A DNA stretch of 64,000 nucleotides from DAOUEO01 sp963763495. GTDB taxonomy: Bacteria; Chloroflexota; Dehalococcoidia; DSTF01; JALHUB01. The notes below the pieces were generated by a model. The model saw only the letters and a list, made by a program, of their open reading frames with translations. It was not told the DNA's origin and made no database searches. Shown here piece after piece: positions 55,400 through 64,000 of the stretch. Position numbers and translations under genes: made by a program. Position 1 is the stretch's first letter, and each line of letters opens with the position of its first letter. The stretch spans positions 31,280 through 95,279 of the forward strand of contig CAVXOY010000007.1 of the NCBI GenBank assembly GCA_963763495.1, in the 5' to 3' direction.

Positions 55400-57084
55400 A
55401 TGACGATGAATAGGTTCTCTATCCCCGTCAGAGGGCTTTTAGTTGCTTTGGTTGTGAGCATTGGCTTCATGGCCGTCCTCGCCGCCGGCTCCGGCTGCGG
55501 CGGTGGCGACGATGAGTCGTCCACTGTCGAGAACAACGGTGGCGGAGACAACGGCGGTGGAGACAACGGCGGAGGAGACGGTGCTTCCAGCAGCGGCACG
55601 CTCCGGCTGCCCGGCGGCGACCCCATGACCCTCGACCCCGCCCTTGCCAGCGACGCCACGTCCGCCACCTACGTCGTCGAGATCTACGGCGGTCTCGTCA
55701 CCATCGACAAAGACCTCAAAGTCGTCGCCGATATTGCCGAGAGATGGGACATCAGCCCCGATGGCAAGGTCTACACCTTCTACCTTCGCAAGAACGTCGT
55801 CTTCCACTACTCCAACCGGCTCGTCACCGCCAACGACTTCAAGTACTCCTTGGAGAGGACGGCCAACCCTGATACCGCCTCCACAGTCGCTGAAGCCTAT
55901 CTCGGCGACATCGTCGGCGCCAAGGACATGGCCCGTGGCCGTGCCGACTCGATCAGCGGCGTCGAGGTCGTGGACGACTTCACCCTTCGCATCACCATCG
56001 ATCAGCCCAAGCCCTACTTCCTCGCCAAGCTGACCTACCCCACCGCTTTCGTCGTCGACAAGGAGCAGATCGAGAGCAACTCCCGCAACTGGATGAGAAA
56101 GCCGCATGGCACCGGCCCCTACAAGGTCAAAGAGTGGACTCTGGGAGAGAGCATAGTTCTCGAGGCTAACGACCGCTACCATCTCGGCGCGCCCGCCATC
56201 AAGACCGTCGAGTTTCTCCTCTCCGGTGGCTCCATACTCACAATGTACGAGAACGACGAGATCGATGTCTCCGGCGTCAGCGTCAACGACATCGAGCGTG
56301 TCCTCGACCCCAGCGACCCCCTGAGCGAGGACTACGTCACCGCCGACGACCTTTCGGTCTCCTACCTCGGCTTCAACAGTAGCAAGCCGCCCTTCGACGA
56401 CCCCAAGGTGCGCCTGGCCTTCAGCTACGCTATCGACCAGCAGAAGATAGCTGAGGTCGTCCTAAAGGACATGCTCCCCGTCGCTCACAGCATCCTGCCT
56501 CCTGGCCTCGCTGGCTACAATCCCGATGCCACTGTTCCTGTCTACGACCCGGTAAAGGCCAAGCAGCTATTGGCTGAGTCGAAATACGGTGGCCCCGACG
56601 GTCTCCCTGATGTCTCCATCACCGAGGTTGGCGGCGGCGCCACCGCCGGGCCCAGCACCGAGGCCATGATCGAGATGTGGAAGGATAACCTCGGCGTTGA
56701 GGTCGAATCCAACAGACGGAAGAGGCCACCTTCTGGCACGACCTCGACAAGGGCAAGTACCAGATGTTCACCGCCGGTTGGGTCATGGACTACCCTGACC
56801 CGAGGATATCCTCGATATCCTCTTCTTCAGCACCAGTCGCCAGAACAACACTGCACTACAGCAACCCCGATGTGGACGCGCTGCTGCTTCAAGCCCGCAC
56901 TGAGCAGGACGTCGCCAAGCGCCTGGCTCTCTACCAGCAGGCCGAGCAGAAGATCTTGGACGATGCGCCTTGGTTCCCGCTCTACTACGGGCGCGAACAT
57001 GCCCTGGTGAAGCCCTACGTCAAGAACTTCCTCTTTCCGGCGATCGTCATTCCCAAGCTGCGCTACGCCTCGATTGAGAAGTAG
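55400..57084 (+). CDS. Peptide/nickel-type ABC importer substrate-binding lipoprotein, frameshifted
   Basis: A family 5 (DppA/OppA) solute-binding protein. Signal helix, then lipobox AGSGC (Cys33) and a repetitive linker (NNGGGDNGGGDNGGGDG) encoded by three 15-bp repeats. The body has GTLRLPGGDPMTLDPALASDATSATYV, VYTFYLRKNVVFHYSNRLVTANDFKYSLER and GTGPYKVKEWTLGESIVLEAN. It breaks near 56708; the next frame has EEATFWHDLDKGKYQMFTAGWVMDYPDP. A short third frame (EDILDILFFSTSRQNNT) then returns to HYSNPDVDALL and ends at 57084. The start has AAGGAG. It should feed the two permeases downstream; the peptide or other ligand is unknown. Confidence 0.9.
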
Positions 57085-57152
57085 CGGCGGGGGCGTTCGC
57101 AGCCTTTCTGCCGGAGCGGCGTGACATAGCGGCGAGGAGCTGACCATAGGCT

Positions 57153-58151
57153 ATGCAAGGGCTATTACCCTACGTCGTCCGGCGGCTCCTCTGGGCGCCG
57201 GTAATCCTTCTGGCCGTATCGTTCATTACCTTTGCTGTCACCCGCTTCGGCCCCGGTGACCCTCTGCGCGTTGCCATGGGCCAGTTCACCGATCCCGAGG
57301 CCCTGGCCCGTGTCCGCCATGAGAAGGGGCTCGACAAGCCTTTCTTTGAGCAGTATGGCATCTACCTCAATAACCTCGCCCACGGCGACCTGGGGGAGAG
57401 TTTCAAGTACCGCAACACGCCCGTCTCCGAAATCATATTCCGCCGGATGTGGGTCTCTGCTCAGCTAGGCTTCGTCGCTCTGGTAATCGTCTTCGGCATC
57501 GGCATCCCCGTGGGGCTCTATGCCGCCCTCCGTCAGGGCAGTTGGACCGACCCCTTATCCATCAGCATCTTCCTCTTCTTTCAGTCGATACCGGTTCTCA
57601 TCACCGTGCCGATTGCCCTTCTGGTGTTCGTCCTCAAGCTCCACTGGCTGCCCACCGGTGGCTGGGAGTGCTCGGTAAACGCTGGATTCTTGCCCGACCC
57701 CTTGAATTGCATCGGCGTCTTCGACAAGAGGATCATTATCCCGGCCCTTGCCCTGTCTCTCCCCGGAATCGCCGGCGTTGCCCGCCTTACCCGCGCCACC
57801 ACCCTCGGCGTCCTCGGCGAGGACTACGTGCGTACAGCCCGCGCCAAGGGCTTGCGCGAGTTCACCGTCATCAGCCGTCACGTCGCCCGCAACGCCCTTC
57901 TCCCCCTCATCACCGTCATCGGCATATCCCTTGTCGCCTTGCTTGAGGGGGCCTTCTTCGCTGAGACCCTGCTTGGTATCCCCGGCGTCGGCCGCCTCGC
58001 CTTCGACTCCGTCAAAGGCCGCGACTACGATGTCATCATGGCACTGACCCTCATCGTGGCCGTCGCCTTCGTACTCATAAACATCGTCATCGACATCGCC
58101 TACACGATCATAGACCCGCGTGTCCGCTATGAGAGACAGAGAGTCAAATAG
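57153..58151 (+). CDS. Peptide ABC transporter permease, DppB type
   Basis: A 332-residue permease with six helices. It opens YVVRRLLWAPVILLAVSFITFAVTRFGPGDPL and has DLGESFKYRNTPVSEII, and the ATPase-contacting EAA loop EDYVRTARAKGLREFTVISRHVARNALLPLI, all typical of DppB. The third extracytoplasmic loop (LHWLPTGGWECSVNAGFLPDPLNCIG) has two cysteines. It lies 68 bp after the binding protein and overlaps the second permease by 32 bp. Confidence 0.94.
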   Translation: MQGLLPYVVRRLLWAPVILLAVSFITFAVTRFGPGDPLRVAMGQFTDPEALARVRHEKGLDKPFFEQYGIYLNNLAHGDLGESFKYRNTPVSEIIFRRMWVSAQLGFVALVIVFGIGIPVGLYAALRQGSWTDPLSISIFLFFQSIPVLITVPIALLVFVLKLHWLPTGGWECSVNAGFLPDPLNCIGVFDKRIIIPALALSLPGIAGVARLTRATTLGVLGEDYVRTARAKGLREFTVISRHVARNALLPLITVIGISLVALLEGAFFAETLLGIPGVGRLAFDSVKGRDYDVIMALTLIVAVAFVLINIVIDIAYTIIDPRVRYERQRVK

Positions 58152-59106
58152 CCTCTACGAAGCCGGTGAAGAAACCGAAGTGCCCACCTCCAGGCGGGGT
58201 GGCCCTTTCGCGCTGGCGATGCGCCGTCTCCTCCGCAAGAAGATCGCTGTCGTTGCCCTTGTTGCCATCGCGGTCTTTTATTTCTGCGGTGTCTCCGCTC
58301 CCTTGGTTTCTCCTCGAAGCTATACCGACCAGAACCTCGACAACGTCCTCCAGAGTCCGACCGTCGAGCATCCCTTTGGCACCGACCGCCTGGGTCGCGA
58401 CATGCTCAGCCGCGTCATGTGGGCCGCTCGTACGACGACCGTCGTCACCGTCGCCACCTTGATCACCGGTGGCATAATCCTCGCTGTCGGCCTGGGCCTT
58501 CTCGCCGGCTACGCCGGTGGCAAGGTCGATACCGCCATCATGCGATTGGGGGACGTGTTCTTTGCCCTACCCGGCCTGCCCATGCTCATCATGATCAACG
58601 CTACCCTCGGCGACCGCGTTCGTGGCATGGGTTGGCTCAAGAGCCTGGAAGGCACGCTCCGCATCGACGGCTTTCCCGACTACGTCCTCATCTTCGGCGT
58701 TCTGTCTCTCTTCTCCTGGGTAGGTGGCGCTCGCGTAATCCGCTCCCAGGTGCTTGCCCTCCGCGAGACTGAGTATGTGGAGGCTGCTCGTGCCATGGGC
58801 GCCTCCACCAGCCGCATCATCGTCCACCACCTGTTGCCCAACGTGAGCAACATCATCATCGTCAGCCTCTCTGCTTCCCTCGGCGCCATCGCCGGCACTG
58901 AGATCGCCCTTACTTGGTTCGGCGTCGGTGTTCAGGAGCCTACCCCCAGCTTCGGTGCCATGCTTTTTGATGGTGGCTCGATCCGTACCCTCCAGGCCTA
59001 TCCCCACCTCCTCCTTATCCCTGGTGCCGTTGTCGCTATCCTCATCTTCTCCTTCAACCTCCTCGGCGACGCCCTGACCGACATTCTCACTCCTCGTGCC
59101 CGCTGA
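58120..59106 (+). CDS. Peptide ABC transporter permease, DppC type
   Basis: A 328-residue permease with six helices. A cytoplasmic start is followed by MRRLLRKKIAVVALVAIAVFYFCGVSAPLVSP, the usual HPFGTDRLGRDMLSRV (here EHPFGTDRLGRD), and the EAA loop ETEYVEAARAMGASTSRIIVHHLLPNV. The start GTG at 58120 or ATG at 58129 both overlap the upstream permease. No ATPase gene follows; the next gene is tig. Confidence 0.94.
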   Translation: MSAMRDRESNSLYEAGEETEVPTSRRGGPFALAMRRLLRKKIAVVALVAIAVFYFCGVSAPLVSPRSYTDQNLDNVLQSPTVEHPFGTDRLGRDMLSRVMWAARTTTVVTVATLITGGIILAVGLGLLAGYAGGKVDTAIMRLGDVFFALPGLPMLIMINATLGDRVRGMGWLKSLEGTLRIDGFPDYVLIFGVLSLFSWVGGARVIRSQVLALRETEYVEAARAMGASTSRIIVHHLLPNVSNIIIVSLSASLGAIAGTEIALTWFGVGVQEPTPSFGAMLFDGGSIRTLQAYPHLLLIPGAVVAILIFSFNLLGDALTDILTPRAR

Positions 59107-59154
59107 CATCTCGCCCTCGTCCTCCGAATCTGGGGATGCCCTTGCGCCCTTCCG

Positions 59155-59178
59155 CCCTACCAGGGCCCATGCTATAAT
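59155..59178 (+). promoter_or_regulatory. Promoter of the tig-clpP-clpX group
   Basis: A perfect TATAAT (59173-59178) with TG at 59170-59171, an extended -10. The -35 region (TTCCGC, about 59150) is weak. The tig GTG start is 24 bp downstream. Confidence 0.6.
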
Positions 59179-59201
59179 CCGTATTCAAGGAGTATCGTGA
59201 A

Positions 59202-60542
59202 GTGAAGGTTTCCGCCGAGAGAATCCCCCAGAGCCAAGTCGTCCTGGAGATTGAAGTCGAGCCTGAGCGCGTCGAGAAATCCCTCGAAGCCGCCTATCAC
59301 CGCCTCGCCCGCCGCGCCAACGTGCCCGGCTTCCGCAAGGGGGAAGGCCCCCCGGGCGATGATCGAGCGCTATCTCGGCCACGAGGCGCTTCTCCAGGAG
59401 GCGCTCGACACCCTGATCCCGGAGGTCTACCGGGAGGCCCTCGACGAGCAGGACATCGACCCTGTCGAGCTGCCCGAGCTGGAGATGGTCAGCACCGAGC
59501 CCCTTGTCATGAAGGCCACCGTCCCTGTTCGTCCCACCGTCGAGACTCGGTGACTTCCAGAATATGTGGCTCCCCCGTGACCCCGTTGTCGTCCTTCCCG
59601 AGCGCGTGGATGAGGCCATTGAGCAACTCCGCCATCGCTACGCCAGCCTGCAGCCGGTGGAGCGTCCGCCTTCAGTGGAGTGACGTACTCCGGGCCGACG
59701 TCACCATCACCGCTGAAGGTCGTACCCTGGTCGACCGCAAGGACGCTGAGTTCCAGCTCCGCGAGGGCTCGACCGTGTTCCTGCCCGGTCTGGCGGGGCG
59801 GCGCTCATCGGCCGGGAAAAGGGCAAGGAAGAGGAGAGCGAACTGGCGCTCCCCGAAGACTTCGGCGATAGCGACCTCGCTGGCAAACCCTGCCGCTGCC
59901 GCGTCCATATCCACGAGATCAAGGAAGAGGATCTGCCCCCCCTCGACGACACCTTTGCCCGTCAGGTCGGCGAGAGCTTCCCCACCCTCGACAAGCTGCG
60001 TGAGCGGGTGGCAAACGACATCCGCGAAGCCGAGGAACAGGCCGGGATGGAGCAGTATCGCTCCCAAATAATCACCACCCTCGAAGGGAGTGCCCAGCTT
60101 GAATATCCCCCGGTGCTCTATCGAGAAGGAGATAGACCGCGTCCTCAGGGAGCAACTCGGGCCTGCCGCTGACGCCGCCGCCCTCGAGCGCTTCTTGCAG
60201 CGCGTCGGCAAGACGGAGCAACAGGTGCGCGACGAATTGCGCCCCGCTGCCGAGCAAAGGCTGCGACGCTCCCTACTATTGTCCAAGGTCGCAGAGGTCG
60301 AAAATATAGAGGTCGACGATAAAGAAGTTGACCAGGAGATCGAGCGCATGGCCACTGCGGCCGGACCCCAGGCTGGGGATGTGCACCGTCTCTTTAACAA
60401 TCCGAATGGGCGAGACGCGATACGCGGGTCGCTTTACACACGTAAGACATGGGATAGGCTTGTCCACCTTGTCTCAACTGACAAGTCAGGTGCGGTGGCG
60501 GATGGAGACGCCCCAACGGAATCAGCAGATTCGAATGAATAG
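59202..60542 (+). CDS. tig: Trigger factor (tig), at least five frameshifts
   Basis: Ribosome-bound chaperone and prolyl isomerase. Joined across frames, the order is standard: MKVSAERIPQSQVVLEIEVEPERVEKSLEAAYHRLARRANVPGFRKG (ribosome signature, first frame), then IERYLGHEALLQEALDTLIPEVYREAL (second frame), DFQNMWLPRDPVVVLPERVDEAIEQLRHRY, the isomerase part ADVTITAEGRTLVDRKD and GREKGKEEESELALPEDFGD, DTFARQVGESFPTLDKLRERVANDI, and the C-terminal arm IEKEIDRVLREQLG...DDKEVDQEIERMA to 60542. Every segment is conserved, so the gene is almost surely intact in the organism. The GTG start follows AAGGAGT. It precedes clpP and clpX, as in most bacteria. Confidence 0.9.
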
Positions 60543-60620
60543 ACCCTGTAACGGCGGCTGCCTCATGAGCGTTTGGAGATTAGGTGGCTACCCCGCACAG
60601 GAAGATCCAGGAGTGTAAGG

Positions 60621-61223
60621 ATGACAGACAACCTCGTTAACCTAATACCCATGGTGATCGAGAGTGGAGCTCGCGGCGAGCGCGCCTTCGACATCTACTC
60701 CCTGCTCCTTAAGGAGCGCATCATCTTCTTGGGCACGCCTATCGACGACCAGATAGCGAACCTGATCATCGCTCAGCTTCTCTACCTCGAGCGCGAGGAC
60801 CCGGATAGAGACGTCAGCATGTACATCCACTCCCCCGGCGGCGTAGTGCCGGCCGGCCTTGCTATCTACGACACAATGCAGCTTGTCCGTCCCGACATCT
60901 CGACCATCTGCGTCGGCATGTCGGCCAGCTTCGCCACCGTGCTCTTGGCGGCGGGCGCGCCGGGCAAGCGTTACGCTCTGCCCAATGCCACTGTCCACAT
61001 GCACCAGGCTGCCGGTGGCGTTCGCGGGCAGGCCGCCGACATCGAGATTCACGCCAAGGAGATACTGCGAGAGCAGCAGATACTCCGCGAGATTATCGCC
61101 AGGCATACCGGTCAGTCGGTCGAGCGCATCGCCCGCGACTCCGACCGTGACTTCTATATGGACGCCCAGCAAGCCAAAGAGTACGGAATAGTTGACGAGA
61201 TTCTGGCCAAGCCGCCAGTGTAG
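60621..61223 (+). CDS. clpP: ATP-dependent Clp protease proteolytic subunit (clpP)
   Basis: A serine protease of 200 residues that forms the tetradecameric barrel. Catalytic residues are intact: Ser103 in [15 protein letters not shown], His128 in HMHQAAGG and Asp177 in [28 protein letters not shown] and [17 protein letters not shown] are standard. The usual GMAASMGA is GMSASFAT here, a slight variation near the active site. The ATG at 60621 has AGGAG seven bases upstream; the frame is open to 60573 but the added residues are not family-like. It is the only unbroken gene in the last 5 kb. Confidence 0.97.
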   Translation: MTDNLVNLIPMVIESGARGERAFDIYSLLLKERIIFLGTPIDDQIANLIIAQLLYLEREDPDRDVSMYIHSPGGVVPAGLAIYDTMQLVRPDISTICVGMSASFATVLLAAGAPGKRYALPNATVHMHQAAGGVRGQAADIEIHAKEILREQQILREIIARHTGQSVERIARDSDRDFYMDAQQAKEYGIVDEILAKPPV

Positions 61224-61284
61224 ACATTGACCTGCACACGAGGACTGTTACACTAGCAGCGTCGATCTAGTGAGGTAAAGAAAG

Positions 61285-62592
61285 ATGCCGAATACCACTC
61301 GGGGCAGCCGTATCCAGTATCACTGCTCCTTCTGTGGTAAGAACCAAGACCAGGTGAAGCGTCTCATCGCTGGCCCTGGCGCTGTCTACATCTGCGACGA
61401 ATGCGTGGAGCTATGCCGCGAGATCATCGAAGAGGAGGCCGCGGGTGCCGTCAAAGGCAAAGTCCGGGTCCAGCGCGTCCCTCCGCCCAGTACATTTGTG
61501 AACAACTCGGCGAATGGGTCATCGGTCAGGATCAGGCCAAGAAGGTCCTGAGCGTCGCCGTATACAACCACTACAAGCGTATCGGCCTGCCCGTCAGACC
61601 GGCTCCGACGTTGAGCTGGAGAAGACCAAGCATCTGCTCGTCGGGCCCACCGGCACCGGCAAGACGCTTCTCGCTCGCACGCTGGCGCGTATCCTCGACG
61701 TGCCCTTCACCATCGCCGATGCGACTGCCGCTTACCGAGGCCGGCTATGTCGGTGAGGATGTCGAGAACATCCTCCTTCACCTTATTCAGGCCGCTGACT
61801 ACGACATCGCAGCGCGCCGAGCGCGGCATCGTCTACATCGACGAGATCGACAAGATATCGCCGCAAGAGTGACAATCCTTCCATCACGCGCGACGTCTCC
61901 GGCGAAGGCGTTCAGCAGGCCCTGCTCAAGATTATCGAGGGCACCGTTGCCAACGTTCCGCCTCAGGGAGGGCGGAAGCACCCCCACCAGGACTTCATCC
62001 AGATCAACACCGACCAATATCCTGTTCATCTGCGGCGGCGCCTTCGAGGGGCTTGACAAGATCGTCGACAAGCGGACTGGCAAGGAGCCGGCAAGTCGAT
62101 CGGCTTCGCGCCGGACTTCTCGCAGAAGACCGGGCAGGACCTGACGACGAGTTGCCTGAAGCACGCCACTCACGACGACCTGCTGCACTACGGTCTCATC
62201 CCGGAATTCGTCGGCCGTCTGCCGATGGTGGTGAGCCTGAGTCGCTGGGCGAAGTGAGCTGGTGCGGATTCTGACCGAGCCAAGAACGCGCTTGTGAGCA
62301 GTTCCAGCGCTTCTTCGCCTTCTGACGCGTCGAGCTGCCATTCACGGACGAGGCGTCTTCGGCCTGCGCCGAACAGGCGCATCCGGCACCGGACGGGCGC
62401 GCGCGGCCTCCGCACGGTGCTGGAGGATTCACGCGGCTCGATGTGATGTATGACATCCCGTCGCGCGGCGACGTGAAGAAGTGCATCGTCAGCGGGGACA
62501 CGATTCAGGGACACAAGAAGCCGGTCCTTATAACTCAGACCGGCCAGACCATTGACCCCATGGAGTTGCCGGCAAGCGAAGAGTCTGCCTAG
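61285..62592 (+). CDS. clpX: ClpX ATPase subunit, about eight or more frameshifts
   Basis: AAA+ unfoldase for ClpP. The zinc finger [18 protein letters not shown]...[10 protein letters not shown] is intact in the first frame. Later parts appear in turn in different frames: [54 protein letters not shown] (Walker A), [33 protein letters not shown] (Walker B), [56 protein letters not shown], and [18 protein letters not shown] at the end. All ClpX motifs occur in order, so the breaks are best read as base errors. It follows clpP by 61 bp. Confidence 0.9.
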
Positions 62593-62627
62593 CCTTCCTG
62601 AAGAGACTGCAAAGAGAATCTAACATT

Positions 62628-62653
62628 GAGGCCGGCCCTGGTGGGCCGGCCTC
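62628..62653. terminator. Hairpin terminator between convergent clpX and prenyltransferase genes
   Basis: A perfect 10-bp stem GAGGCCGGCC (62628-62637) / GGCCGGCCTC (62644-62653), loop CTGGTG. It is 35 bp after clpX. The following T tract (GCGCTTTCAG) is weak, so it may serve either strand. Confidence 0.6.
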
Positions 62654-62696
62654 GCGCTTTCAGTTACCGATTTTGTCTCTCGATCTCGCCCTGGCT

Positions 62697-63662
62697 TTAC
62701 TCTCTCGCCACCGCCAGTATGCCCGCCGATACCGCTACCCATAGCAGCACGTCGACGATCAGCGGCCAATCCTTCAGTAGCACCTCCTCCGGGCTCCCTC
62801 CCTCGCCGCGGGCGTGCACCAGATACAGATAGCGGAACACGCCGTAGAGCACAAACGGCGTCGTCAGCATCATCGAATGGTTTGCCGGCAGTGCCGCCGC
62901 TGTGAATGTGTACAGACCGTACGCCACCAGCGTCGACGCCGTCACTATCGTGGACGTGGTTCGAGGAGTTGCGGCGTGTACTCATCCAGAATCGGCCGGT
63001 GCTGGTTCGCATCCTCCTTCAAGAGCGTCAGTTCGGCCCGCCGCTTGCTGATCACCAAGACCAGAAGCTCCAGCCCCGTCACCGCGTACAGCCAGGGCGA
63101 TATCGGCACGTCGATCACCAACGCGCCCGCCATCGCCCTCAGCAAGAACCCTGCCGCGATGATCATCAAGTCGAGCAGCACCACATGCTTCAGGTGGTAC
63201 GAGTAAGCCAGCGTCATCACCATATATCCCAGCACCACGAATCCCACCCGCGGCTCCAGCACGAAACTGCCGGCCAGGCCCACTACCGTCATTGCCGCTG
63301 CTGAGATGCACCACCGTCACGGAAAGCCTCACCAACGCTATCGGCCGCAGGCGTTCCGGGGATGCGGCAGGTTTCTCCCGGTCGCGGATGTCGTTCACCA
63401 GGTACTCGGCGCTGCACACCAGACAGAACAGCGCGAATAGGGCTGTAGTCTTCCCAGCAACGGCAGCCATGAGTCCCCACGTCGCGCAGATGCCATGTTT
63501 CTCCACCGAGAAGAGCAACGCCATGTATACCAGCAGGTTCTTCGTCCACTGCTTTGGCCGCAACGAGATAAGCAGATAGCCAGAGGCAGCGGAGAAGACG
63601 CCGGTTTGTGGAGTTGCCATGGGAGGGGTGTTGTAGGGAAGGGCGCGTTTGCTGTCTGCCAT
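62697..63662 (-). CDS. UbiA-family prenyltransferase, likely decaprenyl-phosphate phosphoribosyltransferase type, two frameshifts
   Basis: A polytopic prenyltransferase. The first part has ISLRPKQWTKNLLVYMALLFS and the metal-binding loop EYLVNDIRDREKPAASPERLRPIA (NDxxD). It breaks near 63310. The second frame has LAYSYHLKHVVLLDLMIIAAGFLLRAMAGALVIDVPISPWL and ISKRRAELTLLKEDANQHRPIL, the second Asp-rich site and the KRRAEL signature of DPPR-synthase-like enzymes. It breaks again near 62945, and the last two helices end at 62697. By family it puts phosphoribose on polyprenyl phosphate, giving an arabinose or ribose donor. The start at 63662 has CGGAGCG upstream. Confidence 0.82.
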
Positions 63663-63864
63663 AATCGCTCCGATGATAAAGGCTGACCCCACGCCCCGTC
63701 AATCTGTATCGTTCAGAAACATTCGTGACACTTGTCCTGCTTCATCGATTCCCGTGCGGATCGGTCTCCCGCCTGTCCGCCTGTGGCGGGTGCCCGGTCG
63801 GCCTGCGCCGCACAATGTGTACCCTTCCTTGACTTCTGCTACGCCGCTCACTATCCTTTTCTCT

Positions 63865-64000
63865 GTGACGGACAAGAGTCGCCTGGATACGCTTCTCGTC
63901 CAGCGCGGCTTGGCTGAAGCCGGGAGAAAGCGCAGGCGCTCATCCTGGCCGGTGCGGTCATGGTCGAGGGTAAGCCTGCCCCCAAACCGGGCAGCCTTGT
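63865..64000 (+). CDS. tlyA: TlyA-family rRNA methyltransferase, 5' part only, frameshifted
   Basis: Starts at GTG with TDKSRLDTLLVQRGLAEAG, the S4-like RNA-binding domain of TlyA. Near 63922 the frame shifts by one base to EKAQALILAGAVMVEGKPAPKPGSL, which completes the conserved S4 motif, and runs off the window. TlyA proteins 2'-O-methylate 16S and/or 23S rRNA. The catalytic domain is outside, so other S4-domain proteins are possible, but the RLDTLLVQRGLAE...KAQALILAGAVMV pattern is strong. The 63693-63864 gap before it has no gene. Confidence 0.8.
   Translation, partial: MTDKSRLDTLLVQRGLAEAGRKRRRSSWPVRSWSRVSLPPNRAAL

Noticed and set aside
55539..55583. Short tandem repeat that could be read as a CRISPR-like or satellite array
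   Set aside because: It is three 15-bp units in frame coding a Gly/Asn/Asp linker after a lipobox; no spacers or cas genes.
59202..62592. Reading tig and clpX as true pseudogenes
   Set aside because: All motifs remain in order, only the frame changes, and clpP between them is perfect; essential partners do not decay this way.

Overview
The window is 64 kb of GC-rich bacterial chromosome, dense with housekeeping genes on both strands. I saw no phage, insertion sequence, CRISPR array or plasmid genes. The best guess is a member of Chloroflexota, possibly a peptidoglycan-making lineage in or near Dehalococcoidia. This rests on two B12-dependent (class II) ribonucleotide reductases with NrdR, threonine/proline-rich lipoprotein linkers, a GT39-type membrane glycosyltransferase with a GtrA protein, and a B-box membrane protein. 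It is an inference from gene content, not from a phylogeny.

Layout. 0-7 kb: an acetyltransferase fragment, folate genes pabC and pabB (minus strand), four tRNA genes (Met, Val, Leu, Arg), an isocitrate/isopropylmalate dehydrogenase and several small envelope proteins. 6.8-17 kb (mostly minus): PHP phosphoesterase, ymdB-like phosphodiesterase, rny, recX, recA, then yggT, proC, yggS, a two-helix membrane protein and the first nrdJ. 17-21.6 kb (minus): nrdR, a 96-residue protein, the second nrdJ and a hairpin-rich spacer, headed by a promoter carrying two NrdR boxes. 21.6-38 kb (minus): a nearly complete division and cell-wall cluster, mraZ-rsmH-ftsL-ftsI-murF-mraY-murD-ftsW-murG-murC-murB-ddl-ftsQ-ftsA-ftsZ, without murE and with a four-repeat MraZ operator at its promoter. 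38-45 kb (plus): mogA-like, trmD, rplS, a lipoprotein hydrolase, a DUF1638 protein, def, secD, secF. 45-53 kb (mostly minus): GT39 enzyme, gtrA, selB, a gamma-glutamylcyclotransferase-like protein, a histone-deacetylase-like enzyme (plus), a YdeI-like protein and hemW. 53-62.6 kb (plus): aspS, a peptide ABC importer (binding protein and two permeases), tig, clpP, clpX. 62.7-64 kb: a UbiA-type prenyltransferase (minus) and the start of tlyA (plus).

Regulation is readable in places. Several genes have clear sigma-70-type promoters, often with an extended -10 of the form TGCTATnnT. The nrdR promoter has paired NrdR boxes 30 bp apart, one filling the -35/-10 spacer. The mraZ promoter has four GTGG repeats at exact 10-bp steps, one next to the -10.

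A caution dominates the reading: about fifteen otherwise conserved genes are broken by one or more single-base frameshifts, while the 21.6-38 kb cell-wall block and most of 7-14.6 kb are clean. The breaks crowd at 48-50 kb and above all at 59-64 kb (tig, clpX, ubiA, tlyA). Loss of clpX, secD, secF and tig together is not credible, so I read these as sequencing or assembly errors. I annotate each as one gene with its frames joined. I found no clearly new biological system. The most useful leads are the NrdR-controlled reductase operon with its unknown small protein and odd NrdR tail, and the MraZ operator.
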